A stretch of 64,000 nt of DNA from Breoghania sp. L-A4 (GCF_003432385.1 NZ_CP031841.1:2581579-2645578); one strand, 5' to 3'. Positions 48,667-59,248 are shown, numbered from the stretch's first letter. A program made the numbers and translations. The notes: generated by a model from the sequence alone, not told the origin.

Positions 48667-50043
48667 ATGAAAGTCGTCATTTGCGGCGCCGGCCAGGTCG
48701 GCTACGGCATCGCCGAAAAGCTCGCTTCCGAGCAGAACGATGTTTCGGTCATCGATTCCTCGCCCAATCTGATCAACGCCATCCGCGATACGCTTGATGT
48801 GCGCGGCTTCGTCGGTCACGGCTCGCATCCCGACACTCTGGCGCTGGCAGGCGCCGACCAGGCCGACATGATCATCGCGGTCACCCTTTATGACGAAGTC
48901 AACATGGTTGCCTGCCAGGTGGCGCATTCGCTGTTCAATGTGCCGACCAAGGTTGCCCGCGTCCGCGCGCAGAGCTATCTGCGCACCCACTGGCAGGATC
49001 TCTTCTCGCGCGATCACATGCCGATCGACGTCATCATCTCTCCCGAGGTGGAAGTGGGCGAGATGGTGCTGCGCCGCCTGTCGCTGCCCGGCGCCGTGGA
49101 GACCGCGCGCTTCTGCGATGACCACGTCGTTGTTGTCGGCATCATGTGCGAAGAGGACTGCCCGGTCGTCGATACGCCGCTGCGCCAGTTGACCGAGCTG
49201 TTTCCCGACCTCAGCGCGGTGGTGGTCGGCGTCCAGCGGGAGAACCGTCTGTTCGTGCCCAAGAGTGCCGATGCGCTTCTTGTTGGCGATCTCGTCTACG
49301 TGGTGGCCCGGCGCGACCACGTCCGCCGCGCCCTGGCGATCTTCGGACACGAGGAGCCGGAGGCCAATCGGGTGGTCATCGCCGGCGGCGGCAATATTGG
49401 TCAATATGTTGCCGAGAACCTGGAGAAGCGGCAGTCCCGCGCCAAGATCAAGATCATCGAGTTCTCCCGCGATCGCGCCCTGAGCATCGCCGATCGTCTC
49501 AAGCGCACGGTGATCTTGCACGGCAGCGCGCTCGACCAGCAGATCCTGCGCGAGGCCGACATTCAGGACGCCGACACGATGGTGGCCCTGACCAACGACG
49601 ACGAAGTCAATATCCTGTCGTGCGTCATGGCGAAGAAGCTTGGCTGCCGACGCAATCTCAGCCTTCTCAACAACACCAGCTATCCGGCATTCGCCCACGC
49701 CCTTGGTATCGACGCCTATATCAACCCGCGTGCGGTGACGATCTCGAAGATCCTTCAGCATGTCCGCCGCGGCCGAATCCGGGCCGTGCATTCCCTGCAA
49801 AACGGCGCCGCGGAGGTTATTGAGGCCGAAGCGCTGGAGACCTCGCCGCTGGTCGGCAGGCCGCTGAGCGAAGTCGATCTGCCGCCGGGCATCCGCATTG
49901 GCGCTGTGTACCGTGGTGACACCGTGATTACGCCGGACGGCAGCACCCAGATCCAGGCCAAGGACCGGGTGGTGATGTTCGCCATGGCCGAACGGGTGCG
50001 CGACGTCGAACAGATGTTCCGCGTGAGCCTCGAATTCTTTTGA
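48667..50043 (+). CDS. trkA: Trk potassium uptake protein TrkA
   Basis: This peripheral regulatory subunit of the Trk potassium transporter (458 aa) binds NAD(H) and nucleotides. Two tandem RCK units are visible. The first has VVICGAGQVGYGIAEKLAS and VIDSSPNLI; the second has VVIAGGGNIGQYVAENLEK and HGSALDQQIL. Each is followed by a C-terminal TrkA-C segment. It lies in the usual order after ntrX, and trkH follows 29 bases later. GAAGGA precedes the ATG. Confidence 0.95.
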   Translation: MKVVICGAGQVGYGIAEKLASEQNDVSVIDSSPNLINAIRDTLDVRGFVGHGSHPDTLALAGADQADMIIAVTLYDEVNMVACQVAHSLFNVPTKVARVRAQSYLRTHWQDLFSRDHMPIDVIISPEVEVGEMVLRRLSLPGAVETARFCDDHVVVVGIMCEEDCPVVDTPLRQLTELFPDLSAVVVGVQRENRLFVPKSADALLVGDLVYVVARRDHVRRALAIFGHEEPEANRVVIAGGGNIGQYVAENLEKRQSRAKIKIIEFSRDRALSIADRLKRTVILHGSALDQQILREADIQDADTMVALTNDDEVNILSCVMAKKLGCRRNLSLLNNTSYPAFAHALGIDAYINPRAVTISKILQHVRRGRIRAVHSLQNGAAEVIEAEALETSPLVGRPLSEVDLPPGIRIGAVYRGDTVITPDGSTQIQAKDRVVMFAMAERVRDVEQMFRVSLEFF

Positions 50044-50072
50044 CCTGCGGCACAAGGCGGCCTTGAGCGGCG

Positions 50073-51541
50073 ATGACCGGCATCCTGTTTCACTTTTCAA
50101 TCGTGTTGCTGGGCTTCAGCTTCGCCATGCTGCTGCCCGTGGCCGTGGCCGCGACATCCGGCGACACGGGGCGCTGTTCGATTTCTTTCTGATCGCCGCG
50201 ATGAGCGGCTTTTGCGCGCTGAGCTTTCTGTTCGCGCTCAACGGCAGACGCAGTGCGTTCGGTCGCATGCAGAGCTTCTTGCTGCTGACGCTGTGCTGGG
50301 TGGTGCTGGGGCTGATCGGCGCGCTGCCGTTCGCCATCACGGCCGGCCTGTCGCCAGCGGATTCGGTCTTTGAATCGGTCTCCGGCCTGACGACCACCGG
50401 CGCGACGGTGTTCACCAACCTGGCCGACTATCCGCTGGCGATCATCTTCTGGCGCGCCGAGCTGCAATGGCTTGGCGGATTGCTCACGTTGCTCAGCATC
50501 ACGCTGATTTCCGCGCCGGCCGGTATCGGCGGACTGCCGGACCGCCACATCCGTCTGGCGGAAAGCGCGGAAGGCATGATGGGCCATCGGGTTGTCAACG
50601 CCGTGCGGGACATCGCCGGACTATATCTGCTCACGACGGTCGCTTGCATGATCTGTCTGCTGCTCTCCGGCATCCCGCCAATCGACGCGCTCTGTCTGGC
50701 GCTGGCCACCGTATCCACGGGCGGCTTCGTGCCAATCGACGGCAATATTTCCGATTACGGCAACCCGTTCGCGGAGATTGCGATGATCATCTTCATGCTG
50801 CTCGGCGCCAGCAGTATCCTTTGGCAGCGCATGCTGCTGACCAACCGGCGCCAGTTGCTGGCCCGGCACAGGGAGAGCTACTCGGTGATGGCTCTCGCCG
50901 GGATTGTGGGGCTGATGTATGCGCTGACGCTGTTCCGCGCCGCCGGGTCCGTCGATGTCCTGAGCCCTTTGACCGCGTTGCGCGAAGGGTTGTTCACGGC
51001 CGCGTCACTCGTCTCGACGACCGGCTTCGAGGTGCGCCATGGCGGCTTTGCGGTGCTGCCGCTGACCCTGGTGATGTTCATCGCCCTGGTGGGCGGGGGG
51101 ACGTTTTCGACCGCGGGCGGTCTCAAACATTACCGCCTCGGCGGCATGCTGGTCCAAGCCTACCGAGAGCTCGGGCGGCTGGTCTATCCGCACGGTATCC
51201 GCTCGGCGCAATTCGGCAGCCAAGTCTATGACATCCAGCTCATGAAGGCGATCTGGAGCTTCTTTTCCGCGTCCATCGTCGTCGTGGCGTTTGGCTCGCT
51301 GGCCCTTGCGCTTGAGGACATCGACTACGAGGGCGCCCTGGTGGCCTCGATTGCGGCGTTCTCGAACATCGGCCCGCTTTATCCCAACGGCTGGCTTGCC
51401 GTGGGAGCCGAGGCCTGGCCGGCCTACGCGGCGCTCAACGGTCCGTCCAAGATGATCCTTTGCACGATCATGATTCTCGGCCGGATCGAAGTTCTCGCCC
51501 TGTTTGCAGCGGCCAACCACACGTACTGGCTGCGCCGCTGA
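50073..51541 (+). CDS. trkH: Trk potassium uptake channel TrkH, frameshifted as sequenced
   Basis: Membrane pore subunit of Trk with the repeated M1-P-M2 pattern. The filter-type stretches SVSGLTTTGATVF, LATVSTGGFVPI, SLVSTTGFEV and SIAAFSNIGPL are visible, each with the glycine of a potassium filter. The main frame lacks a proper N-terminus. The true start appears to be ATG 50073 (MTGILFHFSIVLLGFSFAML), which goes out of frame at the GGGG run 50168-50171. One added G joins SGDTG to ALFDFFLIAAMSG and gives 489 residues. It operates with TrkA. Confidence 0.92.
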
Positions 51542-51960
51542 TGCGTCGATGCACAGGGGCAAACCTCTCGCACAGAACGAAAATCTCACAATTTGACATA
51601 AGGCTAGGAAGAGCGGTGCAACCTTGGTCAGGTTTGTTGACAACACCGAATTGGTGCCTGAAGGTGGATTGACGAACGCTTGGATCGTCAGCTTCCAGAG
51701 ATTGCGCGGCGGCCGTTCCGGCGCTTGTTACTGTCGCAGGGCACGAATTGGGCGCGATATAGTCTGGAATCACAGTGCCTTTGCTCCGAAAATCCTGCAC
51801 CGGCTGGGACGGCACTACGACGCTCGTTCCATTCGCAATGCGAAAAAATTCCTCTATAACGAATTGTGAATCTTCAGGACGCTTTCGGCACGTATTGAGT
51901 AGAGGCAGCACCGGGACCGACGTTCCTCGACAACGGAGTTTCCCTGTGAAATCAATGCGT
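51542..51960. other. Gap between trkH and hfq without a supported gene
   Basis: The whole trkH-hfq gap is 497 bases. In related genomes a D-amino-acid transaminase gene often sits here; I see no trace of its motifs. Two TTGACA hexamers (51593-51598 and about 51638) lack matching -10 elements. No gene is supported. Confidence 0.45.
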
Positions 51961-51990
51961 TTGACGGCGGTGTCCGGTGATCGATAAAAT
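51961..51990 (+). promoter_or_regulatory. Candidate hfq promoter
   Basis: TTGACG (51961-51966) and TAAAAT (51985-51990) are spaced 18 bases apart, 48 bases before the hfq ATG. This is a good sigma-70-like match. Confidence 0.55.
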
Positions 51991-52038
51991 GCGGTAGAAC
52001 GCAGCGGCGGCGTTCGCTGATACAGGACAAAAAGAAAC

Positions 52039-52296
52039 ATGGCTGACCGAGCTCAGAATCTTCAAGATACTTTTCTCAATCATGTACGTAAGAGCAAGAC
52101 TCCGCTGACGATATTTCTGGTCAACGGTGTTAAGCTGCAGGGCGTTGTGACCTGGTTCGATAACTTTTGCGTCTTGTTGCGCCGCGATGGTCACTCGCAG
52201 TTGGTCTACAAGCACGCGATTTCCACCGTTATGCCGAATCAGCCGGTTCAACTCTTTGATCCCGCTGATGAAGAGGCTGAAAAGGCGGTCAGCTAA
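52039..52296 (+). CDS. hfq: RNA chaperone Hfq
   Basis: Hfq forms a hexameric ring that pairs small RNAs with mRNAs. The 85-residue protein has the Sm1 motif ([20 protein letters not shown], with conserved Gln8 and the following [15 protein letters not shown]) and the Sm2 motif YKHAIST. The acidic tail ([12 protein letters not shown]) is short. Its position before hflX matches the widespread hfq-hflX order. Confidence 0.97.
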   Translation: MADRAQNLQDTFLNHVRKSKTPLTIFLVNGVKLQGVVTWFDNFCVLLRRDGHSQLVYKHAISTVMPNQPVQLFDPADEEAEKAVS

Positions 52297-53742
52297 TTGA
52301 AACCCATAGACCGGGGGACGACCGGGACGAACGCGAAGACCTGGGGCATGAGCCGGAGCGCCAGGACGATGGCTCGTATCTGACAGCCACCGAACGGACG
52401 CGTACGCTCGTGATCGTGCCCGTGCTGCCACGCCGCGATCTTCAGAAATCCAGACGGATCGCCAAGGGGGAGGGCACGGACGGCAGTCTTCCCGCGACCG
52501 CCGCCGTTCCCATCCGAACCGCCGAAGCCAGACGCGAGGAAGCGATCGGCCTTGCGCTGGCGATCGATCTTGACATTCGTCACGCCGGCATCGTGCGTAT
52601 CTCGACGGTCCGTCCGGCGACCTTGTTCGGCACAGGCAAGGTGAAGGAACTCGAAGGCCTCATCGCGGCCGAGGGTGTTGACCTTGTGGTGGTGGATCAT
52701 GCGCTGACGCCGATCCAGCAGCGCAATCTCGAGAAGGCATGGAACGCCAAGGTCGTTGACCGTACCGGGCTTATCCTGGAAATTTTTGGCGAGCGCGCCC
52801 GCACCCGTGAGGGACGGCTGCAGGTGGAGCTTGCGCATCTCAATTGGCAGAAGAGCCGGCTGGTGCGCAGCTGGACGCACCTTGAGCGCCAGCGCGGCGG
52901 CCTTGGATTTGTCGGCGGCCCGGTGAAACCCAGATCGAGGCGGATCGCCGCCTCATTCAGGAACGCATCAGCAAGCTGGAGCGCGAGCTCGAGCAGGTGC
53001 GCCGCACCCGCAATCTGCACCGCTCGGCACGCAAGAAGGTTCCGCAACCGGTGGTGGCGCTCGTCGGCTACACCAATGCAGGAAAATCAAGTCTGTTCAA
53101 TCGCTTGACGGAATCCACGGTCTTCGCCAAGGATCTTCTGTTCGCCACGCTGGACCCGACCCTGCGCCGGATTACCTTGCCGCACGGCGTGGAAATCATC
53201 CTGTCTGATACCGTCGGCTTCATCTCCGATCTGCCGACACATCTGGTCGCGGCGTTCCGGGCAACCCTTGAAGAGGTGCTTGAGGCCGATCTGGTGCTGC
53301 ATGTACGCGACATCGCGCATGAGGACACCGCCGCCCAGGCCGCCGACGTGGAACATACGCTGCAGCTTCTGGGGCTTGGCGTTTCAGAAAAGACCCGAAT
53401 CGTCGAAGTGTGGAACAAGATCGACCTCCTCGAGCCGGAACACCGGGCGAGCCTGCTGGCGAGGAACGCCGACGGGAAGGGCCCGTTGCGCTCTCCGCCG
53501 TGACAGGCGAGGGCGTCGATGATCTTCTCGCCCGCATCGAGACCATCATGACGCGGGAGCGCGAAATCGTCTCGCTCACGCTGTCGTCCAGTGATGGCGC
53601 TTCGCTTGCCTGGATCTATCGCAGCGCGGAAGTGCTCGACCGCGAGGAAGCGGATGGCGGAGACATCATGCTGACTGTCCGGGTGCCCGACAAGATTTCC
53701 GAGGTATTCCGGGCGCGCTTCAAGGGTCAGATGGTCGCGTGA
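52297..53742 (+). CDS. hflX: Ribosome-associated GTPase HflX, frameshifted as sequenced
   Basis: HflX splits stalled or stressed ribosomes. The pieces join into one protein: an N-terminal domain (ATLFGTGKVKELEGLIAAEG, VVDHALTPIQQRNLEKAW, TREGRLQVELAHL), then the GTPase domain with G1 GYTNAGKSSLFN, G3 DTVGFI and G4 NKIDLL, and a C-terminal domain. Breaks occur at 52922-52923 (missing G restores GFVGGPGETQIEADRR) and at 53474-53476 (missing G restores GPVALSAVTGEGVDDL). A third loss at the GGGGG run 52313-52317 would connect a TTG start at 52297, directly after hfq. Otherwise the first start in the main frame is GTG 52410. It is convergent with mazG, 3 bases apart. Confidence 0.9.
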
Positions 53743-53745
53743 GGG

Positions 53746-54618
53746 TCATGTGTCCGAGGTGCTGACGGCCGCGGGGGCATCGCCGCCGCGTTCGATGCGC
53801 TTTGCCTCCTGCCACAAGGCTTCCATGTCGTCGAGGCTCATGGCCTCCAGGCCGCGGTCGTCGGCGCGTGCGCGGGTCTCGATGTGCGCGAAGCGGCGCC
53901 GAAACTTGCGATTGGTACGGCCCAGCGCCTTCTCGGGATCGATCTCCAGGTGCCGCGCCAGATTGGCCATGGCGAACAGCACGTCGCCCAGTTCGTCCTC
54001 CATCTCCGGGGTCGTATCCGGCCCGGCCTCCTCGATCTCGGCCTCGAGTTCGTCGAGTTCCTCCCTGATCTTGGCGATCACGGGCCCGGCCTTGCCCCAG
54101 TCAAAGCCCACATGAGCCGCCTGCTTCTGCAGCTTCTCCGCCGTGGTCAGGGCGGGCAGGGTGACCGGCACCGCATCGAGCAGCCCGCGGCGCGCCTCGG
54201 CATCCTTGCCCTGCGCGACGCGCCGCTCGGCGCGTTCGCGCTTTTCCTCTCTCTTGATCGCGTCCCACTGGCCCTTGGCCATGCCCGCATCGCGGGCCTC
54301 CGCGTCGCCGAACACGTGCGGATGCCGCCGGATCATCTTTTTCGTGACCGCCTGGACCACGTCGCCGAAGGCGAATTGCTCGAGCTCCTCAGCCATGCGG
54401 GCGTGATAGACCACCTGCAGCAGAAGATCGCCGAGTTCCTCGCAAAGGTCGTCGGAATCGCCGCGATGAATGGCGTCGGCCACCTCATAGGCTTCCTCGA
54501 TCGTGTAGGGCGCGATGCTCTCGAATGTCTGTTCGACGTCCCACGGACAGCCGGTTGCCGGCTCGCGCAGCGCCGCCATGATCTCGATGAGACGGGAAAT
54601 GTCGCGGGAGGGCTGCAT
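53746..54618 (-). CDS. mazG: Nucleoside triphosphate pyrophosphohydrolase MazG
   Basis: MazG hydrolyses (d)NTPs and (p)ppGpp-related alarmone pools to monophosphates and pyrophosphate. The 290-residue protein has two MazG domains. The first has GCPWDVEQTFESI, TIEEAYEVADAI and CEELGDLLLQVVYHA, with its ExxE...ExxD metal ligands. The second has VIAKIREELDELEAEI and MEDELGDVLFAMANLARHL. I chose the ATG at 54618; the in-frame extension to 54723 overlaps a terminator hairpin. Confidence 0.94.
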   Translation of the reverse strand: MQPSRDISRLIEIMAALREPATGCPWDVEQTFESIAPYTIEEAYEVADAIHRGDSDDLCEELGDLLLQVVYHARMAEELEQFAFGDVVQAVTKKMIRRHPHVFGDAEARDAGMAKGQWDAIKREEKRERAERRVAQGKDAEARRGLLDAVPVTLPALTTAEKLQKQAAHVGFDWGKAGPVIAKIREELDELEAEIEEAGPDTTPEMEDELGDVLFAMANLARHLEIDPEKALGRTNRKFRRRFAHIETRARADDRGLEAMSLDDMEALWQEAKRIERGGDAPAAVSTSDT

Positions 54619-54707
54619 GGCGTGATCCGATTCTGGCGGCGGGACTGTATCAAGCTTACCAGAGGCGGCTGGGCCATTCGAGGAGCACGCAAGGCGCACG
54701 GAGCATG

Positions 54708-54738
54708 AAACAGGGGCCGGCATGGCTGCCGGCCCCTG
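54708..54738 (-). terminator. Hairpin terminator downstream of the autotransporter gene
   Basis: A perfect 12-bp stem (54711-54722 with 54727-54738) and a 4-base loop sit 22 bases past the autotransporter stop, followed on the minus strand by a short TTT. The weak U-tract makes it a moderate call. Confidence 0.6.
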
Positions 54739-54760
54739 GCGCCTGCAAGTGCGCCGGGCC

Positions 54761-56203
54761 TCAGAACGGGATGGCGAGGCGGCCGGAGGCCGACCAGACC
54801 TGGACGTTCTGGCCGAGGCCAGCGACCTCGCCGCCGAGCGAGACGGAGACGCCGTTCGTCGTGGTCAGCGCGATGCCGGCGCCGGTGCGCCCCGACAGGC
54901 CGTCCACATAGCCGGTGTCGACGGTATTGACGGCATCGCCGTCGGAGAAGTGGGCGTCGCCGTAGGCTTCTAGATAGGGGTTCAGGATGGTGCCCTCGCT
55001 CACCTGGAACGCCTTGCTGATGCGCCCGCCAAGCGATGCGCGACCGGTGTAAACGTCGCGCGCGGCGTGGACGCCGCCGAGGCTGTCGGTGTAGCCGTCC
55101 TGGTTCTCCCATAGCACGAAGACCTTGGCCGACGGCGCCAGCGTGAAGCCGCTGTAGCGATGCGCGCCGGAAAGCCCGGCCGAGGCGATCCAGCGCGAGG
55201 CGTCGAAGGAGCCTCTGGCGGCGCCGGCGGTGGCGTCGTAGGAGATGCCGCTCCAGCCGACCAGGCCGTCGAGGCGCAGCGCCGGCATCAGGCGCCAACC
55301 GGCATAGATGCCGATGGTGACGCCGCTGCCGTCGAGATTGCCGACGAGCGTGTTGAACGTGTAGTCGAAGGTCTCGTAGCCGGCGAAGGCACCGAGCACG
55401 AGATCGGGCGTCAGCTTGTAGCCGATGCCGAGCGTGGCGTTGATCTGATGGCCGTCGATGTCGTTGGTGAGCCAGCTGCCGCGCACGTTGGCCCAGACAT
55501 TGAGGCGTTGATCGGGGGCAGGGGCGGCTGACCCGTCACCGGCGAAGCCGAGAGCGGAGAAAGCATCGCGGGCACGCGCCGCGGCGTCGCGCTGCCGCGA
55601 TGAGGCGGCGAAGTTGAGAGTAACGCCGTTCGGCCCGGCCGAGAAGGGCGCCGCGCCCGAGAAAGCGGCCTCGGTGCCGGCCGCTGTCGCATCGCCGATG
55701 GCGGCGCCCGACGTGGCGGCGACTATGCGCGTGCCGACGGACTGCACGTCGTCGAGCCTGTCGCTGTCGGTCGTCGTCGACATGTAGGGGCCAGGAGAGC
55801 AGGTCGCCGTGGCCGTTACCGTCGAGGTGCCGGGGTTTTGAATACGCACGACGCTCGAGATCGAGCCGCCGTCGCTGCTGGTGACCGTGTAGACGACCGT
55901 ATCCGTCGCCGTGTTCGAGCGACCGTCAAGAAGCAGATTGCTGGCGTTGTGGATCCACCACTGATCGTTGTTGACGGTGCTGGTCATGGTGATCGAGAAG
56001 GTCAGTTCGTCGCCTTCGACCAAATCCAAAACGGTTATCGAATTTTGACCGCCATTCGAGATGCTGACGTCGAGATCACCAGCATTGACCGCGGTGCAGC
56101 CGGGCGACGAATCCGCCGCCGCAGCCGGCGTGGCGAAACCCGACATGGCAGCCAGCAGACACGCGACGGCCAGAGACAGCCCAAGGCCGGTAACAGAATT
56201 CAT
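54761..56203 (-). CDS. Autotransporter-type outer membrane beta-barrel protein
   Basis: The 480-residue protein has a signal peptide (about 1-29, ending ATPAAA). A region of about 170 residues rich in Ser/Thr beta strands follows (ITVLDLVEGDELTFSITMTS; VRIQNPGTSTVTATATC) with two Cys, at about 35 and 134. A linker leads to a C-terminal autotransporter barrel from about 220, with alternating strands such as ATLGIGYKLTPDLVLGAFAG and LRLDGLVGWSGISYD and a terminal Phe. The passenger is very short, so it may display only a small domain. A hairpin lies downstream. Its role is unknown, and adhesion or surface structure is only a guess. Confidence 0.8.
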   Translation of the reverse strand: MNSVTGLGLSLAVACLLAAMSGFATPAAAADSSPGCTAVNAGDLDVSISNGGQNSITVLDLVEGDELTFSITMTSTVNNDQWWIHNASNLLLDGRSNTATDTVVYTVTSSDGGSISSVVRIQNPGTSTVTATATCSPGPYMSTTTDSDRLDDVQSVGTRIVAATSGAAIGDATAAGTEAAFSGAAPFSAGPNGVTLNFAASSRQRDAAARARDAFSALGFAGDGSAAPAPDQRLNVWANVRGSWLTNDIDGHQINATLGIGYKLTPDLVLGAFAGYETFDYTFNTLVGNLDGSGVTIGIYAGWRLMPALRLDGLVGWSGISYDATAGAARGSFDASRWIASAGLSGAHRYSGFTLAPSAKVFVLWENQDGYTDSLGGVHAARDVYTGRASLGGRISKAFQVSEGTILNPYLEAYGDAHFSDGDAVNTVDTGYVDGLSGRTGAGIALTTTNGVSVSLGGEVAGLGQNVQVWSASGRLAIPF

Positions 56204-56860
56204 ATCAAAGTCACCCCCGAGATACCGGGCGTCGGACGACGCCGAAAAGATCGATGGTGGTGGCTGCCCCCCCGTTGAGCGCCCTGCCTCCCGAATAAAA
56301 TCAATTACTGCCTTTTATTACAATTGTAGATGGCTGACCGCGATCACTTCCGTAGCGTCTGTGGCATCGGCGACACACGGTAACGTCTAGCCCGTGTGGC
56401 GTGCTTGGAACACGCGACACGCTCACTTCAGTCGCTTCGTGTGGCCACAAACCCCACCGGCGTATCGTCACTCAGTGCGACGTGGAATGTCTCTTTCGAA
56501 CACGCCAGCCAATGCGCGAAGCACGCGCGCGTCCGGAACGCCAGGATGCCTTTCGGAACCAGGCCCGCATGCGCGTCGTGCCAACCCGTGTGCCAGATGT
56601 CGATGAGCGCCGAGTGATCGCCGCGGCGCGCGGGTCTTTATCCAAACCATCGGCATCTCCGTGAAGCAGGCGGGGCAAACCATCCCCAAACGCCATATTG
56701 TTCCGTCAATATCATCAATTCGCATAAGATATATTATGGAATAAAAATATTGTGTGCCTGACCATAGGCTTGCGGGTCATGTCGGGAAACGGATCGGATG
56801 GAAAAGCCTCTTGGCGGACCGATGCGGCCTCGTGTGCCGGAGCAGCACATCATGGATGCT
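56204..56860. other. Intergenic region between autotransporter and recX
   Basis: This 657-base gap includes AT-rich stretches at 56295-56325 and 56725-56750 that could hold promoters. Several short frames exist on both strands, none with a plausible ribosome site and protein-like composition together. I see nothing I can name here. Confidence 0.5.
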
Positions 56861-57394
56861 TCACGCAATTGGATCCGCGTCCAGATCCGCATCGATCACC
56901 AGACGTGCGGTTTCAAATCCGAACCCGGCGCGGCACAGCGACGCCATGTCCTTGTCGCGATAGTCGATGCGCGCGCCGCGCGTGCGCCACGGGCCGATGC
57001 GGCGGCGTTTGGCCAGCACCCTTGCGGCCGCCAGATCCTCCACCGTGTCCTGCGCCATGGTCTTTTCAATTATTGGCCGCTCGACGCCCTTGGCGCTGAG
57101 CTTCGCCGCGATCTGGCGTTTCGAGCCGCCACGCCGTCTGAGGCTGGCGACCTTGGCTTCCGCGTAGGCCGTGTCATCGACAAGCCCTGAACGCTTGCAG
57201 CGCTCCACAACGGTGTCGATCAGTTCGGAGAATTCGGCCGCGTCATGGTCCAGCGCATGCGCGGCGCGCGCCACCTTGCGCGACAGTACGCGGCGCAGGT
57301 TCTCGGCCGACGACGCATAGCGGTCGAGATAGGCAATTGCCGAACGCACCAGGCGCTCTTCCGTCGGCAGCTTGTAGGTCTTTGGGCGTTTCAA
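56861..57394 (-). CDS. recX: Regulatory protein RecX
   Basis: RecX binds RecA filaments and limits their growth. The 177-residue protein is made of helical triplets typical of the family: RLVRSAIAYLDRYASSAENL, LIDTVVERCKRSGLVDDTAY, RRGGSKRQIAAKLSAKGV and DYRDKDMASLCRAGFGFETA. The start is TTG, since an in-frame stop lies just upstream; no clear ribosome site is present. It is not next to recA here. It has an unsupported gap on its downstream side. Confidence 0.85.
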   Translation of the reverse strand: MKRPKTYKLPTEERLVRSAIAYLDRYASSAENLRRVLSRKVARAAHALDHDAAEFSELIDTVVERCKRSGLVDDTAYAEAKVASLRRRGGSKRQIAAKLSAKGVERPIIEKTMAQDTVEDLAAARVLAKRRRIGPWRTRGARIDYRDKDMASLCRAGFGFETARLVIDADLDADPIA

Positions 57395-57553
57395 TCGCGG
57401 CCGTCACAGGTTTTCGCGGTATCACGTTGAATCAGCGGTGTTTTCAGGCAATGAGCACGCGCGGAACACAGCATGATCGAGGTCACGGGCCAACAATGAC
57501 AGATTCCCCGCAACCGGGCCAATTCCCCGCGCGTTCGCGCCCGCATGCGCGCG

Positions 57554-59140
57554 TCAGTGACCGCCCGCCCCCGCGCCCATCGGTTTGGGCTTCTCGACAA
57601 AATACAGGGCGACGACCAGCGCGGAGAACAGGCCGGTGAGAATCCAGAAGACGTCGATAAACGACAGCAGGAAGGCTTGCTGCGTCACCATCCCCGACAA
57701 TGCCTTGAGCGCGGCGGTCTGCGCGGCGTCGCCCAGCGACGAGTAGGCCTGCGTCAGCGCGGTCATCGTTTCATTCACCGTGTCGCGCGACCAGTTCACG
57801 GTCTCGGCGATGCGTTCGTAGTGAAAAGCCTGGCGTTCGTTGAGCACCGTGTTGATCACCGCAAGGCCCACGGCTCCGCCCAGATTGCGGGTCAGGTTGA
57901 AGAGTCCGGAGGCGTTCTTGATCATCTGCGGCGGCAGCATCCCGAGCGCGATGTTGTTGATCGGCACCATGCAGATCATCAGCGACGCGCCGCGCAGGAT
58001 CTGCGGGATGAAAAGCTCCCAAAAATCCCAGTCCTTGGTGATCCCGGTCAGCATCCATGTGCCGATGCCGAAGCCGGCGAAGCCGATCGCCATCATGACG
58101 CGCGGATCCAGCACCTGCATCAAACGGCCCGCAAGCGGCGCGCAGAGGAACATGGCGATGCCGGTCACGAACATCGTCTCGCCGATTTGCAGCGAATTGT
58201 AGTCGCGAATGCCACTCAGATAGACCGGATAGAGATAGGTCAGCCCATAGAGGCCAATGCCCATGACGAAGCTGAACAGGCTTCCCATGGCGAAATTGGT
58301 ATTGGCGAAGGCCCGCAAATCGACGATCGGCTCGCGCGCGGTGAACGCCCGCCAGAAGAAAATGAGCCCTCCCAGCAGCATGAGCCCGGTGAACAGCAAG
58401 ATCTCCTCGCTCTGGAACCAGTCCTCGCTTGACCCCTCTTCCAGGACGAATTCAAGCGATCCGAGCATCACCGCCATGCCTGCGAACCCCCACCAGTCAA
58501 AGTGATCGAAGAGCGAGAAATCCGGCTCATCGAAATCGATCAGCGTGACGGCGGCGACGGTCACCAGAATGCCCGGTATCACGTTGATCAAAAACAGCCA
58601 GTGCCAGGACCCGTATTCGGTCAGATAGCCGCCCAGTGTCGGCCCGATGGTCGGCGCGAGCGTCGCAACCAGACCGATGATCGGCGACACGATGGCAAAC
58701 TTGCTGCGCGGGAAGATCAGGTAGGCGGAGGCGAAGACGGTGGGGATCATGCCGCCACCGATGAAGCCTTGCAGTGCCCGGTACACGATCATTTCCTCAA
58801 TCGTCGTGGCCGTGGCGCAGAGCATGCTCATCACGGTGAAGCCGGCGGCGGAAATCGCGAACATCCAGCGGGTCGACAGCATCCGTGACAGGTATCCCGA
58901 CAGCGGGATCATGATCACTTCCGCGATCAGATAGGAGGTCTGCACCCAGGGGATGTCGTCGGCGCTGGTGGAGAGGCCCGCCTGGATTTCAGACAGAGAT
59001 GCGGAGACGATCTGAATGTCCAGGATCGCCATGAACATGCCGAACACCATGCACAAAAAGGTGAACAGCTTGCGGCCGTCGATCTTGTCGTCGTCGGCGC
59101 TGCCGCTTGTGGCGCGCGCGCTCTGTGTGGCGCTGCTCAT
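57554..59140 (-). CDS. DHA2/EmrB-type MFS multidrug efflux transporter
   Basis: The 528-residue inner membrane protein has the 14 hydrophobic segments of the DHA2 drug:proton antiporter family. Motifs include FMAILDIQIVSASLSEIQ near the first segment, VQTSYLIAEVIMIPLSGYLS (motif A region), RALQGFIGGGMIP and APTIGPTLGGYLTE (motif C). It works with the EmrA-like adaptor encoded upstream (108-base gap, same strand) and an outer membrane channel not in the window. The divergent TetR gene is the likely repressor. Substrates are unknown. Confidence 0.9.
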   Translation of the reverse strand: MSSATQSARATSGSADDDKIDGRKLFTFLCMVFGMFMAILDIQIVSASLSEIQAGLSTSADDIPWVQTSYLIAEVIMIPLSGYLSRMLSTRWMFAISAAGFTVMSMLCATATTIEEMIVYRALQGFIGGGMIPTVFASAYLIFPRSKFAIVSPIIGLVATLAPTIGPTLGGYLTEYGSWHWLFLINVIPGILVTVAAVTLIDFDEPDFSLFDHFDWWGFAGMAVMLGSLEFVLEEGSSEDWFQSEEILLFTGLMLLGGLIFFWRAFTAREPIVDLRAFANTNFAMGSLFSFVMGIGLYGLTYLYPVYLSGIRDYNSLQIGETMFVTGIAMFLCAPLAGRLMQVLDPRVMMAIGFAGFGIGTWMLTGITKDWDFWELFIPQILRGASLMICMVPINNIALGMLPPQMIKNASGLFNLTRNLGGAVGLAVINTVLNERQAFHYERIAETVNWSRDTVNETMTALTQAYSSLGDAAQTAALKALSGMVTQQAFLLSFIDVFWILTGLFSALVVALYFVEKPKPMGAGAGGH

Positions 59141-59248
59141 CGCATGGACTCGTGGAGCGAGGGGTACCCGAGGCCGCCGCGCACGGTGTGCCGCGATGCC
59201 CGGAAAAACTGGTCAACGGCGGAACGCACGAACCGATCCTGCCGGAAA

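Noticed and set aside
51468-52040. 190-residue leftward frame between trkH and hfq
   Set aside because: No family motif, poor composition, no ribosome site, and it overlaps the hfq promoter and the trkH end.
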